DNA from: Aralia elata | Taxonomy: Eukaryota > Streptophyta > Magnoliopsida > Apiales > Araliaceae | Assembly (NCBI GenBank): GCA_034770075.1 | Contig: JAVJAP010000351.1 | Coordinates: 372,001 to 436,000, forward strand | Direction: 5' to 3' | DNA: 64,000 nucleotides | Shown: positions 22,147 through 34,307 of the stretch, in pieces | Position numbering within the stretch: position 1 is the stretch's first letter | Layout of the letters: every line of letters begins with the position of its first letter | The notes under the pieces: generated by a model | Told to the model about the DNA's origin: nothing | Databases searched by the model: none | The model's input: the letters and a program-made list of their open reading frames with translations, nothing else | Translations under genes and position numbers: made by a program

Positions 22147-23830
22147 TTTTTTAATTAATTACCAAAATAAATTAGGTCTTTATTTTAAATTGGTATCTCT
22201 CACTTTTTCATCAAACTATATTACCCTCATTATATAGTTCGGCAATTCTAATTAAAGATTTGCTAGTGAGAATAAGGATCTCATTTCAAATGTATATAGC
22301 CTTATGTGTGTACAACAAACTATATATAAATAAATAGGTAGATAACTATTGTCAATTACATCACTATGTAACTCCTTGTATTTTGCCTCTTAGATTATAA
22401 TGGTCAAGTGTGTGCACATCCGAACTAAAATAATCTAAGTTAAGTCCAACCTAGCATTTCCATATATGTGAAGAGAAAAAGACCGCCCTTGTGTGTGCAC
22501 AACAAAGCAGTAATGTTCAATTCCTTAATAAACATCAAATATGATAAAATAACATCTTAAATATTTAATACTCGCCTTGTGTGTGCACAACAAACTCATA
22601 TTAAATATTTAATACTCTATTGCTTTACCATGCTAGAAGGTGAATTTCGATATTCCGAATATCTTTGAACGCTTAGGACTTAATATGATTTCTTTGAGGG
22701 GTTTGTTATTATTTGTCTCATCTTGTTTAGCGCGCATGCACACATATATATAAAATACGCGTCATATTATTTAACATGTGAAGCATGTTGTATAATATAT
22801 AATATATACATAGTAAGCATGCACATATAGAATACTATATTCTACCCGGACTGATTATGGACTTTTATTCTAGTTTGGTTCACTAGAGCCACCAAATGAA
22901 TCAAAAGGTCAAACCTAGGGTGCAAGAACAAAATTTAAATATAACTATTATATTTAAACCCGGGCTCCATTACAAACAGGTTTTCAAGCGCTCCTTGCTC
23001 CTTTGTTTGCAATTCTTCAAGTAATTCTAACTAAACCTATTACATAAACTATTTACAATAAATAGAAATCTTGATCAGCAGTCAAGAGGAGGTACATAGG
23101 AGGAAGACAGAATTTACATCAAGAAAAATTAGAGAAGACGAGGTACGCAGACCCCATTTATAAAAACCTATTCATTCAAGCATCCACTAAAATAAATCAA
23201 ATCACACATTGGTCAGTAGTCCATAATCAATCCATATTTATTATCAAACATATCTCCATATGTATCAATAAATAACATTCATCTCATGAATAATAAAACC
23301 ATTCCATATATACATTGATATCATTTAATGGGTAATTAAAAGTTTACTAGAAATCCAATTTTGAACCAAAAATAAACTCCTTTATTTTAATCAAAATTTA
23401 AATCATAATAAACTTATTTATTTTATTTTATCCAATTTTGAATAAAAATAAACTCCTTTATTTTTAATCAAATTTCAAATCAAAATAAACTCCTTTATTT
23501 TAATTAACATGGAAACCAATTTCAAGTTCAAAATAAACTCCTTTATTTTAACTTAAAATTACTTGGAAAAATAAAATCTGTTAAATCCTATTCCTTATCA
23601 AAATAAACATCTTTATTTTTAAGGAAACATGGAATCCTATTTCATATGTGAATAAACTCCTTTATTCTAAGAAACATGGAATCCTATTCCATATGTGAAT
23701 AAACTCCTTTATTCTAGTTAACGTAGAATCCAATTCCAAGTTCAAAATAAAACTTTTAATTTTAATTATATTCCAATTCAAAATAAACCTTTTATCTTAA
23801 TTAAAAATAAATAAAATCAAAATAAAATTA
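22147..23830 (-). other. C2 leader
   Basis: It is colinear with the C1 leader from about 3300 back to about 1830, including the four hairpin sites and repeated AAACTCCTTTATTTTAA blocks (23370-23770). It has no coding potential. Confidence 0.85.
22302..22590 (-). repeat. Four dispersed short hairpins upstream of gag (C2)
   Basis: Sites are at 22302-22315, 22406-22419, 22489-22502 and 22577-22590. On the element strand the type is TTGTG-CACA-CACAA, with outer bases differing at the second site. The site nearest gag has two transitions in its stem. The loop differs from C1 and C4, but CACA occurs at all four sites here. Confidence 0.75.
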
Positions 23831-24004
23831 TTTTCAAAATCTGCAGGCTGGCGCGGCCGTGCTTTAAAATGAACTAGGAACGACGTGGCCGCGCTGCACC
23901 CTTAGAAACGATTTCTGGGTTCGGGCGCGACCGCACTCCAGAATGAACTGGAAGCGGCGCGGCCGCGCTGCGTAGCAGGCTTCAAATTTTTTTTCCGTTG
24001 CCCA
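23831..24004. repeat. GC-rich segment with two diverged direct repeats between C2 and GyB
   Basis: Two blocks of about 48 bases, each ending GGCCGCGCTGC, are separated by about 25 bases. It is far more GC-rich than the flanks. Similar GCGGC/GCAGCTGC couplets occur in the GyB LTR near 48705-48755, so it may be a fragment of a related gypsy LTR. It belongs to neither neighbour by direct alignment. Confidence 0.6.
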
Positions 24005-24570
24005 GAAAATCGATTTTGTTTAGCTGAGACAAATAGCATAGACATATCAACAACAGCACTAAAAAAAAGTTTAACGGTTCAGCAATTGAACCAATCTTTT
24101 CAAAGGCACACATAAGTGCGAATACAAGCACGATTTTAGAATCTAGCATAGCTAGAAGATTTAAAATAACTATACCTCCACCATCATCTCCAATTTCTCC
24201 AATGATTCATTGTTTATTAATTTTATCTATTTCTATCATCCTTAAAACTTACTATACTAAAAATCCTCAATTCTTCATCCACAACCTTTCTATATTCCAG
24301 TATAGTTCATCAAACTTACCACACGTTATAAGTTCAGGAACTTACCACAATCATATGGGTCTAGAAACTTATCCTAGTCAGACTAAAATCGTCCATTCGC
24401 TGAGGGGTTCCACGATACGATTATGACTCACGAACTTACCATACGTATGAGTTTAAGGAACTCGCACCGAATCCTAATATTCTCTAACTATCAAATATGA
24501 ATATGAGAAAAGAATCACCTTTTCGTCATACGTATAGTGATAGCGCGATACTAACATTACAATGAATTGT

Positions 24571-24808
24571 CAATATAGAAGGCTAGGTGGTTGTCAAACC
24601 AAACACAATCCCCTGCCCATACAAGGAATTGGTCCACTCGGCCACGAATCAATATATGAAGCTAAGTGGTTGTTACACCAAGCACAAATTCCCCGCCCAT
24701 ACAAGGAATTGTTCAACTCAACCACTATATCGATATAGGAAGCTAAGTGGTTCTCAAACCAAGCACAAATTCCCCGCCCATATAAGGAATTGTACAACTC
24801 AGCCACTA
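24571..24808 (-). repeat. Three tandem ~80-bp hairpin repeats in GyB leader (left copy)
   Basis: Units start at 24571, 24650 and 24731. Each has outer arms AGTGGTT/AACCACT and inner arms CAAATTCC/GGAATTG around CCCGCCCATACAA. The middle unit pairs best. The other copy is at 52163-52401. Confidence 0.85.
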
Positions 24809-25835
24809 ACATGAGTCCTTCATTGAAATCCCACCTAATTTCATCTTGCTCTTAACTTAACTCTTTGCTTGATACGAATTTCTCGTATTTCATCATCCAT
24901 AACTCCTCGTGAGTTTATCTCGTACTATTTCATAGTATCATCTCTTTATAGCGTTATGCTACAACTATTCAATCATTTAAGATCTTCTGACATTTTACAA
25001 CTTTAACAGATCACGTCGTGATCTCATTCTATCATAAACTCTTCTTACGATTCTTTCTTATCTCATGATCGTCTCATCCTACGATCTTCTTTATTCTTCT
25101 CTTTAATCACGTTATCTTATGATTAATCAACTCAGGTGTTCTCTGTTCTTTTAGCTCTTTAGGTTCTTCTTTGAACCTAATCATTTTATCATAATCTTGT
25201 CTCACATGAATTCTCTAAACTCTATTTGAGTTCATCCTTATCATTATACCATTCTCATCTTATAGATATCGTCTATTTATTAACACCATCTTTATTACTG
25301 GAGTCAGGTAACTCCTGATTCTCATCTTTCATAACTTTTCAAGATTCTTCTTTGAATCTTCTTGTTTATATATAAATTCTTCCTTTAAGAATCTCTAACT
25401 TCATTCATATCATTCAGTATTTTATTCGAGTTTACTACGCGTCATTAGCATCTTCTCCTTGTAACGTTCTCATGTATCCACCTATACAAAAAAATCACTT
25501 CTTAATCATACACATTCATAATTCTATACTTGATACACATCGAATCTTTAACAGTGCTCAGTATAGCACCTGAGTGGTTTCTCACAAACAACTAACAAAC
25601 TAATTTCTGTCTCGTCTACACTGCCTCTCACAGTGAGTTAGATCAGTTACTATTTCGTATCAACCTTCGCTCTCTGAAAGAATTGTTTAGCTCAGATACC
25701 ATACATTAACCATTAAAGAATACGATTGCACCATAACTTATATTTAACTTATTATTCTTTAACCTCTATCATCTTCACCTCTTTTCTCTAAGGTTATAGC
25801 CTAAGGTACTCCTACCTAAGGTTTCTAACCTATCA

Positions 25836-25847
25836 GCTCTAATACCA
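25836..25847 (-). other. Primer binding site of GyB (left element)
   Basis: TGGTATTAGAGC on the minus strand, two bases from the LTR end GGGGTCGTGATA. It is an initiator-Met type site with one transition. Confidence 0.8.
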
Positions 25848-25849
25848 AC

Positions 25850-27169
25850 TATCACGACCCCAAAATTTTAACAATCTAACTTTCAACATCAGTCGTTCAC
25901 AATACATCAATCTTCTGTTAAATTTGTCATTATTCGATGACACAATCATTAATATGCGGAATAACTTAAAACTATTTTATTACAAATTGTCCTCGTTCCC
26001 AAAACCTTCAACCTTTACGTCTAAATATCTTAGAATCATGACAATATTATGATTCGCTTTGTCAAACTTATTATATAAGATTACATCTCAATATACACTT
26101 TGCAACTCAACATAAATACATTTAACAAAAATCTTAACATAGCTCAAGTATTAACTTCAACTAGAACATCTAATCTTTATGCATTATTTTGATCCACGTC
26201 ATTTAGGTAGCACATAACTTTATCTTGAATCCTTAACCTGCAAAAATGGTTATTTGCAAGAATGAGCTCGACAGCCCAGCAAAATCTAACAGTTTTCATA
26301 CATTACGTAGCACATAATTATCATGCTCATCTTATATAACGTAAGCATCTAGGTAAACATAACTTACATGTTGTACGTCACATATCAAGTAGAGATTGAA
26401 TTCCATAATTCAATCAACATTCTTTACTCAATCAAGGAAGTCATATATTGACTTTAACATTTCATACTCACCATATATGTAACACGTCATGCTCTTTACA
26501 GTATAAATTTAAAGCAGTTAATCATCGAGTTCACATAATAAATAGGAACTGAAAGACTTGCCTTGCTCGTAGATTACCAATTACCATAAACAACTTATAC
26601 TTATCTGTACCTCATGTATCCTACACAATATATAATCATTTGCATCATTCATTAGACACTAGTAAAGTTTCACATAATGGTTTACACTAAGAATAATTTG
26701 TATTCCATATTGTTCGCGCCTTATAGATGATTTACGCGATTAACTCTAAAACATTTCTCGTCGTTGCGTAGTTTGATAACATTAAGACCTTCATCATCAT
26801 CCATCCTCGTTGGTTTATAAAAACCTCATTCTACATGCCTAAAACTTGCCTCCTTCGCCGTTTAAACGTCACACGCCTAACTTGCCTCCTTCGTACATGC
26901 TTAGCATACTCATACACTTATCTAATTCATCATTGATTAATGCTAAGTATCATTATAATTCATAATGATCATATTTTAAAACTTAGAACATCATTTTACA
27001 TTGTTGGGAGCATTACGCGTGCTTACGCGTATGTCCGACAACCTCCGTTTACTGTCAATTGCACATCAGTCTTAAAAATGACTATTTTTGACCTTGTTAC
27101 AGACCTCAAATACAAAAACTTATTAGAAGAAGTTATAGGTCTATCTCTTAGCTTTCCGAATCATCTTGA
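25850..27169 (-). repeat. GyB central LTR, 3' part (split by C3)
   Basis: In element orientation it ends GGGGTCGTGATA at 25850. Its continuation is 48622-50273. Together they give about 2970 bp, versus 3047 bp for the second LTR (53442-56488). Confidence 0.9.
27165..27169. repeat. Target-site duplication of C3, left copy (CTTGA)
   Basis: CTTGA directly before TGTTAGG. The right copy is at 48617-48621 and the unfilled site in the sister LTR, with a single CTTGA, is at 54748-54752. Confidence 0.97.
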
Positions 27170-28978
27170 TGTTAGGTTTGTATATAGCGCGAACATGCAA
27201 TCAAATTACATAAATAGTGCGGAAGTGCAATAAAACGGATTTTAAAATTTTTCATACAAACCATCACCATGATCATCCATGTGCTCAATTATCAATTAAA
27301 CGAAAGAGATAAAGTATGAGAATCATACCCTTGTAGAACCATGCTTCCACAGGTACGAGTTCACCTCCAAATCCTTCGCGTCCTCCTTGAATTTCACCGA
27401 TGGGATTCCTTCCTTTGATCAACGTTAGCCACCCAAGTGTTTGGCCTCTAGAGGTGATCCACCAAGGAAGAATAGTTATTCAAGAATATGGGTGTTGGCA
27501 AAACCCTAGTTTCTATCTCTATAGAAATTGCAAGTACTCTGTCTCTCCAATTCTCATAGAAGAGTGTGTAAATTGTCTAACAGTCTGACTGTCTGACTGT
27601 CTAACCCTAAATCATGATAAGATTCCTCTTATTTATAGATATAGGGAACCCTCCTAAACTATTTAGGATTAGGGTTTTTATTTTAATTAAACTCCTTTAA
27701 TTAATTAAACTCCTAATCCAATTAGAAATTTATGAGAGAGTACTTCTATTAATTAATTCTCAATCCCTATTAGGAATTAAATAATAGTAATAGTAATAAT
27801 AATAATAAGACTCCTCTTATTAATTTATATTTAATATTTCCAAAATATTAAATAATAAATATTAAGCTATTTAATTTATTCTATCTCCATAGATTAAATT
27901 AAATACACTTAACTTATTATTACAATTATGCTATTTACTTTTTAAACAAATAGTTTCCTTTTGCGGTGTGACCCTTTAGGTTCTCCAAATTAAACCGGTT
28001 GTGAATAAATCAATTAGAACAATTCTAATCTTATTTAAATAAATAAATAAAACTATTTAATTTATTTAAATAAATAATATTTATTCTACAATAAGGGTAA
28101 GCCCACTTAGCGATCAACGACTTTCCAGATAATATAGATTTCAACATTAATCACAAAAGAACCTTTCAGTGAATAGTTACTATACAATTGAATCCTTCTA
28201 CCATACAATGTCTCAATTAAATATAAGACATGGAATTACTGTCAAGTCTTATTTTATTTAATTATATGTATTTCGATTCTGAAATGCACAACTCTGATTA
28301 ATGCAAATTAGAAACTCCTTTCTAATTTCATTCTGCTTTGGCCAAAGACTTCTGAGTTGTCATTTATCGAATCACATAGGACATTCTCTCCTTTTACTAG
28401 AAGTGGTAAATTCTTTGTTGATCATTCACCTATCTCCATGTATAACTTATTATACCCTAAAGGTATTAAGGGACATGTCAAAGTATAACTCATCATACAC
28501 AAGATACTATGATGATCTCAAGTCCAAGGATCACTTGTACTACTATTACTAGAGGAATTCCTATTGACAGTCGAGTAAAACTCCATTAGATATTCCTTAG
28601 CGAGCCACGTTCAGTGAACTTATTCTCTAATAAGCACCTACATACTTGTTTTAGTGTCTCCACATAAATAATTATGAGATCAATCATCCTCTTCATAAGA
28701 GCAAGCAACGTATGTACTAATCTATCCGGATTCACTAATCCCTTTTTAGTAATCCAACGATTAGGAACGATTTTAGTTTGTGAGCTATCTAGAATTTAGA
28801 TCTCATTAGCATGATCACCATCATGATTCTAAAAGCATTGCTAAAAACTATGGGTTTATCACATTTAATATAACAGCACCATGTAGATAAAGTAAAATGC
28901 CTTTAATAGACGAATAAGATTACAAAGTATATGCTACATCATATCAAATATGATTGGCTTGTGTGCATACTACTTTCA
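27170..28978 (-). repeat. C3 3' LTR (1809 bp)
   Basis: It has complete ends and carries the private CTGACTGT repeat. The polypurine tract follows at about 28979-28990. Confidence 0.95.
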
Positions 28979-28990
28979 ATCTCCCACTTG

Positions 28991-31639
28991 CACTAAAGCC
29001 AATCGTCATGGTATCTAATACCCTTCTTCTCTAAGTGACGATCATCCTGCTGTTTGGATAAAGCTTCAGTAAATGGAATATGCAATGTTGTTCTTGAGAG
29101 TCCACTATCTCTATAGTGACTTCTCCTCTTTCAATGATTCCACTAATCAAATGAAAGTGCCGCAACACATGTTTGAATCCAAGATGAGACTTGGGAACTA
29201 TTCCTAGTTCCGTGATGAACTTTTCATCTAAACAATCAACTTGCAGCTTCATTTACAGCTATATACTTTGTCTTTGTCACTAAACCAGCAACTCTTTGCT
29301 GTTTGGAACTTTTCAATTGACTGCACCACCTTTCAAAGTAACGTTTTACTATAAAGTGGATTTGTTATCGTCTTGGTCAGTCTGAAAAACTTGAGTCTGT
29401 TTAGCCCTCTAGTTTTAATTCAGACCTACCATGAATTAGTATTACATCTTCAATACCGGTTAAGTACTTAAAGATGTTTATCACTGTCTTACAGTGATCT
29501 TCTCCAGAATATGACTGATCAACATCAGGCCTAGTATATTCATTGCATACATGATAGTAGCTCATGCGATCTCTCTTTTAATTGGAGACAATTTTAGAGA
29601 AATACACTCCATGGCTCATCATCATGAGACCTCTCTTGGAGTTTGCCATGCTAAACGCCTTTAGCATCAAATGAATATACGTTCCTTGGGTCAAGCCGAA
29701 CATCCTTTTAAATCTATCTATATAGATTTATATCTCCAATTTAGAGGATGCTCCTCCCAAGTCATTCATGGAGGAATGTTTAGACAATTTTATCTTTACT
29801 GATTGTAGCATTGGTGTGTTATTCCCTATCAGTAGTATATCAATATATAATACTAGGAATGTCACAGTGCTCCCACTGACCCTTTTGTACACACTAGGTT
29901 CATTCTCGTTTTTGATAAAATCAAACTCTTTTGATTGTGGCATCAAAACGAATGTTCCATCTTTGAGAAGCTTGCTACAATCCATCAATGGATCATTGTA
30001 GCTTAAAACACGATTTGCTTCAACCTTTGAAACAAATTCCTCTAGCTGTATCATACATACATTTTCCTCAAGTCTTCATTGAGGAAGGTTGTCTTCACAT
30101 CCATTTTGCCAGGTTTCGTAATAAGCTGCAATCACAAGCAAAATCCAAATGGACTTGAGCATTACCCGATAATAAGGTTTTATCACAGTCAACTCCTTGA
30201 CTTGAAAAACCTTTTAAACAGGTCTGGTCTTATAGGTCTCTACCTTGCCATTTGCCCCAGTCTTTATCTTAAAGACCCATATACACCCTTTAGGCACTAT
30301 GCCCTTCGGTAGAGTAACCAGTGTCTATACTTGGTTCTCATACATGGAGTCCATTTCGGATTTCATGGTCATCTGCCATTTCTCTGAGTCTCTTCTACTC
30401 ATAGCCTCATCGTATATAACTGGATCATCATCCTCTATGATGCGTACCTCATCATCATCCTCTATAATGAATCCATACCTCCCAGGTATCTTTGGTACTC
30501 TTTCAGATTTATGATTCGGTTGTGGTGCAATAGGTCTATCTACAAGTTCCTCGGTTCGACTTAAAGTGCTTTGTGGTTCTTGAACTCCTTCAAGATCTAT
30601 TACCCTCCCACTAGTTCCTTCAATGATAAACACCTTTATCTAAAAAGGTAGCGTGTAGGATTATAGTAATAATACCCTAAACTTTCTTTAGGATATCCCA
30701 CAAATCTTCACTTGTCAGATTTTGTCCCAAACTTATCTTTGAAACCTTTTTCACATAAGCTGGACAACCCCTTATCTTAACATACTTAAGAATAGGAATC
30801 CTCCCTATCCATAACCTTTATGGAGTCTTAGGGCCAGATTTTTGAGGTTACCTTATTTTTGTAGATATGCAGCCGTTTCTAGGGCATAACCCCAAATGGA
30901 TACTAGAATGTCGGTAAAAATCATTATGGACTGCACCATGTCCAACAAGGTACAATTTCTCCTTTTAGATACACCAATCAATTATTGCGTATCAGGAGGT
31001 GTCCATTATGAGAAAATACCATTTTTAGATGATCTAGAAACTCATTGCACAAGTATTCCTTCCTCGATCTGATCAAAGAATCTTAATACTTTGTCAATAT
31101 GTTTCACTTCTGAATTCTTTGAACATTTCAAATGATTCAGACTTGTATTTCATCAAATACACACATTCAACTCTTTGAATGACCATCTCCTTTTTCTTTT
31201 ACTAGTTTGTTCAATTTACAAAATTATTTTTATGTAAGTCAAGTATACAAAGTCTATCAAGTAATCTTCCAGTTTCAAACAAAACATTATCATTATAAAT
31301 AGAACAACAATTGTTCTTAAATATAATACCAGAATCTTCCTTGTCCAACAACGGAAAGAAATAATGTTTTTAATGAGAACAGGAACATAATAATAACTTA
31401 TTAACTTAATAGACTTGCCCGTAGGCTATGCTAAACTATAAGTTCTTATGGTTAATGCAACAACCTTTGCTCCATTCCCACACATAAGATTGCTTACTCT
31501 TTGTTTAGCTTTCTACTTTTGCTTAGTCTCTGCATTGTATTGCATACGTGAGAACTACAGCTGATATACAATACCCAAGTAGAACCTTGACTTATAGAAA
31601 AATTTATTTCAATCATGAACAAACCCATATTTGTAACCG
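28991..31639 (-). pseudogene. C3 pol pseudogene (best preserved of the four)
   Basis: It has longer open stretches than C1, for example a 108-codon RT segment at 29728-30054 and a 102-codon acidic pre-RT segment at 30325-30633. The RT box reads Tyr-Ile-Asp-Ile near 29835-29848, so the second Asp is absent although the frame is open. The integrase N-terminal half and the RNase H YCDN block are missing as in the other copies (near 31165-31210 and 29190-29215). Confidence 0.87.
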
Positions 31640-32468
31640 AAGCTTCACTAAGCTTCTTCTGGTTAGCCTCTGTAAGATACTCCTTACAGTTTCCTTTCCA
31701 GTGTCCAGGCTTATTGCATTGGAAGCAAACTCCTTTGCTATTTGCATCAGTTCTGTTCTTAGTGTCCTTAGTTATTGCCTTTCCATATACCTTCTTTGAA
31801 TTGTTCTTCTTTTCAGAAGATCCTTTGGCCCTCTTCCGCTACCTGGAAGAATCATCTACCAGTAAGACTTGGTCTTTCTTAGTTGAAAAGTGACTCTTTA
31901 CTGTTTTCAACATGTTTAAGCAACTCAGGCAGGCTGACATATAGCTTGTTCATGTGAAATTCACAACAATTTGTGAGAAAGAGTCCGGAAGTGATTGCAA
32001 GATCAAATCTTGGATCAACTCTCCATCCATTAAAACCCATATTTGTCCCAATTGTTCAATCAGATTGATCATTTTGAGGACATTTGTCTATACTATAGTG
32101 TCATCGGTTATTCTAGATCGGAAGAGCTCCTTAGATATCTGATATCTAATAGTCCTACTTTCCTCACCCTTCAACTCCTTGAAGGTGTAGGAGTATAGTA
32201 GGAGCATCCATAGTTTCATGCTGACGCTGAAGCTTGTTACTCATGGATGCGAGCATGATGCATTGAGCCAACTGTGCATCATCTTGCTACTTTCTAAAAG
32301 TAGCAATCTCTTCCTCTGAGGTATTGTCTGCAACCATTGCAGGGATATGCATATTAAGGACATAAGATAGCTTTTCAGTCTTCAGAACTATTCTCAAATT
32401 CTTTAACCAGTCCTTTTAATTCGGCCCGGTTAATTAGCATCTAATATGCTATGCAGTGATAGTGAATT
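31640..32468 (-). pseudogene. C3 gag, interrupted by C4 near its start
   Basis: The zinc knuckle (about 31687-31730) is intact here: Cys-x2-Cys-x4-His-x4-Cys with Trp after His, unlike C1, C2 and C4. The N-terminal part resembles the C4 frame, but the first codons are cut off where C4 inserted at 32468/32469, about two codons after the expected ATG. Confidence 0.85.
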
Positions 32469-34295
32469 TGTTAGGTTTTTATATAGCGCGAACATGCAAT
32501 CAAATTACATAAATAGTGCGGAAGCGCGATAAAACGAATTTTAAAATTTTTTATATAAACCATCACCATGATCATCCATGTGCTCAATTATCGATTAAAC
32601 GAAAGAGATAAAGTATGAGAATCATACCCTTGTAGAACCATGCTTCCACGAGTACGAGTTCACCTCCAAATCCTTCGCGTTCTCCTTGAATTTCACCGAT
32701 GGGATTCCTTCCTTTGATCAACGTTAGCCACCCAAGTGTTTGGCCTCTAGAGGTGATCCACCAAGGAAGAATAGTTATTCAAGAAGATGGGTGTTGGCAA
32801 AACCCTAGTTTCTATCTCTATAGAAATTGCAAGTACTCTCTCTCTCCAATTCTCATGGAAGAGTGTGTAAATTGTCTAACCGACAAACTGTCTAACCCCA
32901 AATCATGATAAGACTTCTCTTATTTATAGATATAGGGAACCCTCCTAAACTATTTAGGATTAGGGTTTTTATTTTAATTAAACTCCTTTAATTAATTAAA
33001 CTCCTAATCCAATTAGGAATTTATTAGAGAGTACTTCTATTAATTAATTCCCAATCCCTATTAGAAATTAAATAATAATAATAGTAATAATAATAATAAG
33101 AAGATTCCTCCTATTAATTTATATTTAATATTTCCAAAATATTAAATAATAAATATTAAGCTATTTAATTTATTCTATCTCCATAGATTAAATTAAATAC
33201 ACTTAACTTATTATTACGATTATGCCATTTACTTCTTAAATAAATATTTTCCTTTTGCGGTGTGACCCTTTAGGTTCTCCATATTAAACCGGTTGTGAAT
33301 AAATAAATTAGAACAATTCTAATCTTATTTAAATAAATAAATTAAACTATTTAATTCATTTAAATAAATAATATTTATTCTACAATAAGGGTAAGCCCAC
33401 TTAGCGATCAACGACTTTCCAGATAATATAGATTTCAACATTAATCACAAAAGAACCTTTCAGTGAATAGTTACCGTACAATTGAATCCTTCTACCATAC
33501 AATGTCTCAATTAAATATAAGACATGGAATTACTGTCAAGTCTTATTTTATTTAATTATATGTATTTCGATTCTGAAATGCACAACTCTGATTAATGCAA
33601 ATTAGAAACTCCTTTCTAATTTCATTCTGCTTTGGCCAAAGACTTCTGAGTCATCATTTTATCAAATCACATAGGACATTCTCTCCTTTTACTATAAGTG
33701 GTAGATTCTTTGTTGATCATTCACCTATCTCCATGTATAACTTATTATACCCAATCATACCCTTTAATATACCCTAAGGGTCTTAAGTGACATGTCAAAG
33801 TATAACTCATCATAAACAAGATACTATGATGATCTCAAGTCTAAGGATCACTTGTACTACTATCACTAGAGGAATTTCTATTGACAGGCGAGTAAAACTC
33901 CATTAGGTATTCCTTAGCGAGCCACGTTTAGTGAACTTATTCTCTAATAAGCACCTACATACTTGCTTTAGTGTCTCCACACAAATGATTATGAGATCAA
34001 TCATCCTCTTCATAAGAGCAAGCAACGTATGTACTAATCTATCCGGATTCACTAATCCCTTTTTAGTAATCCAACGATTAGGAACGATTTTAGTTTGTGA
34101 GCTATCTAGAATTTAGATCTCATTAGCATGATCACCATCATGATTCTAAAAGCATTGCTCAAAACTATGGGTTTATCATATTTAATATAACAGCACCATG
34201 TAGATAATATAAGATGCCTTTAATAACCGAATAAGATTACAAAGTATATGCTACATCATATCAAATATGATTGGCTTGTGTGCATACTACTTTCA
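32469..34295 (-). repeat. C4 3' LTR (1827 bp)
   Basis: It opens TGTTAGGTTTT and closes ACTTTCA on the plus strand. It has no CTGACTGT repeat, unlike C3. Confidence 0.94.
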
Positions 34296-34307
34296 ATCTC
34301 CCACTTG

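Larger units (their letters stand above)
17564..23830 (-). mobile_element. Ty1/copia retrotransposon C2 (5' end missing)
   Basis: In element order (right to left) it has a leader (23830-22147), a gag remnant, pol and a complete 3' LTR. It is the same family as C1, C3 and C4. The PBS, 5' LTR and first part of the leader are absent; the right boundary is where family similarity stops, before a GC-rich segment and GyB. It has a private deletion of most of gag at about 22146. Confidence 0.9.
24005..25849 (-). mobile_element. GyB left element: leader fragment only
   Basis: It matches 51597-53441 nearly base for base. In element orientation it starts with the PBS next to the central LTR and ends abruptly at about 24005. 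There is no gag or pol. It contains three tandem long hairpins (24571-24808). Short frames here (for example 24594-24812, -) also occur in the second copy only because the DNA is duplicated. Confidence 0.85.

Noticed and set aside
24594..24812. 72-residue minus-strand frame conserved at 52186-52404
   Set aside because: It is conserved because the DNA is duplicated and built of ~80-bp repeats; the first unit differs in length from the others, and the hairpin structure explains the pattern better than coding.
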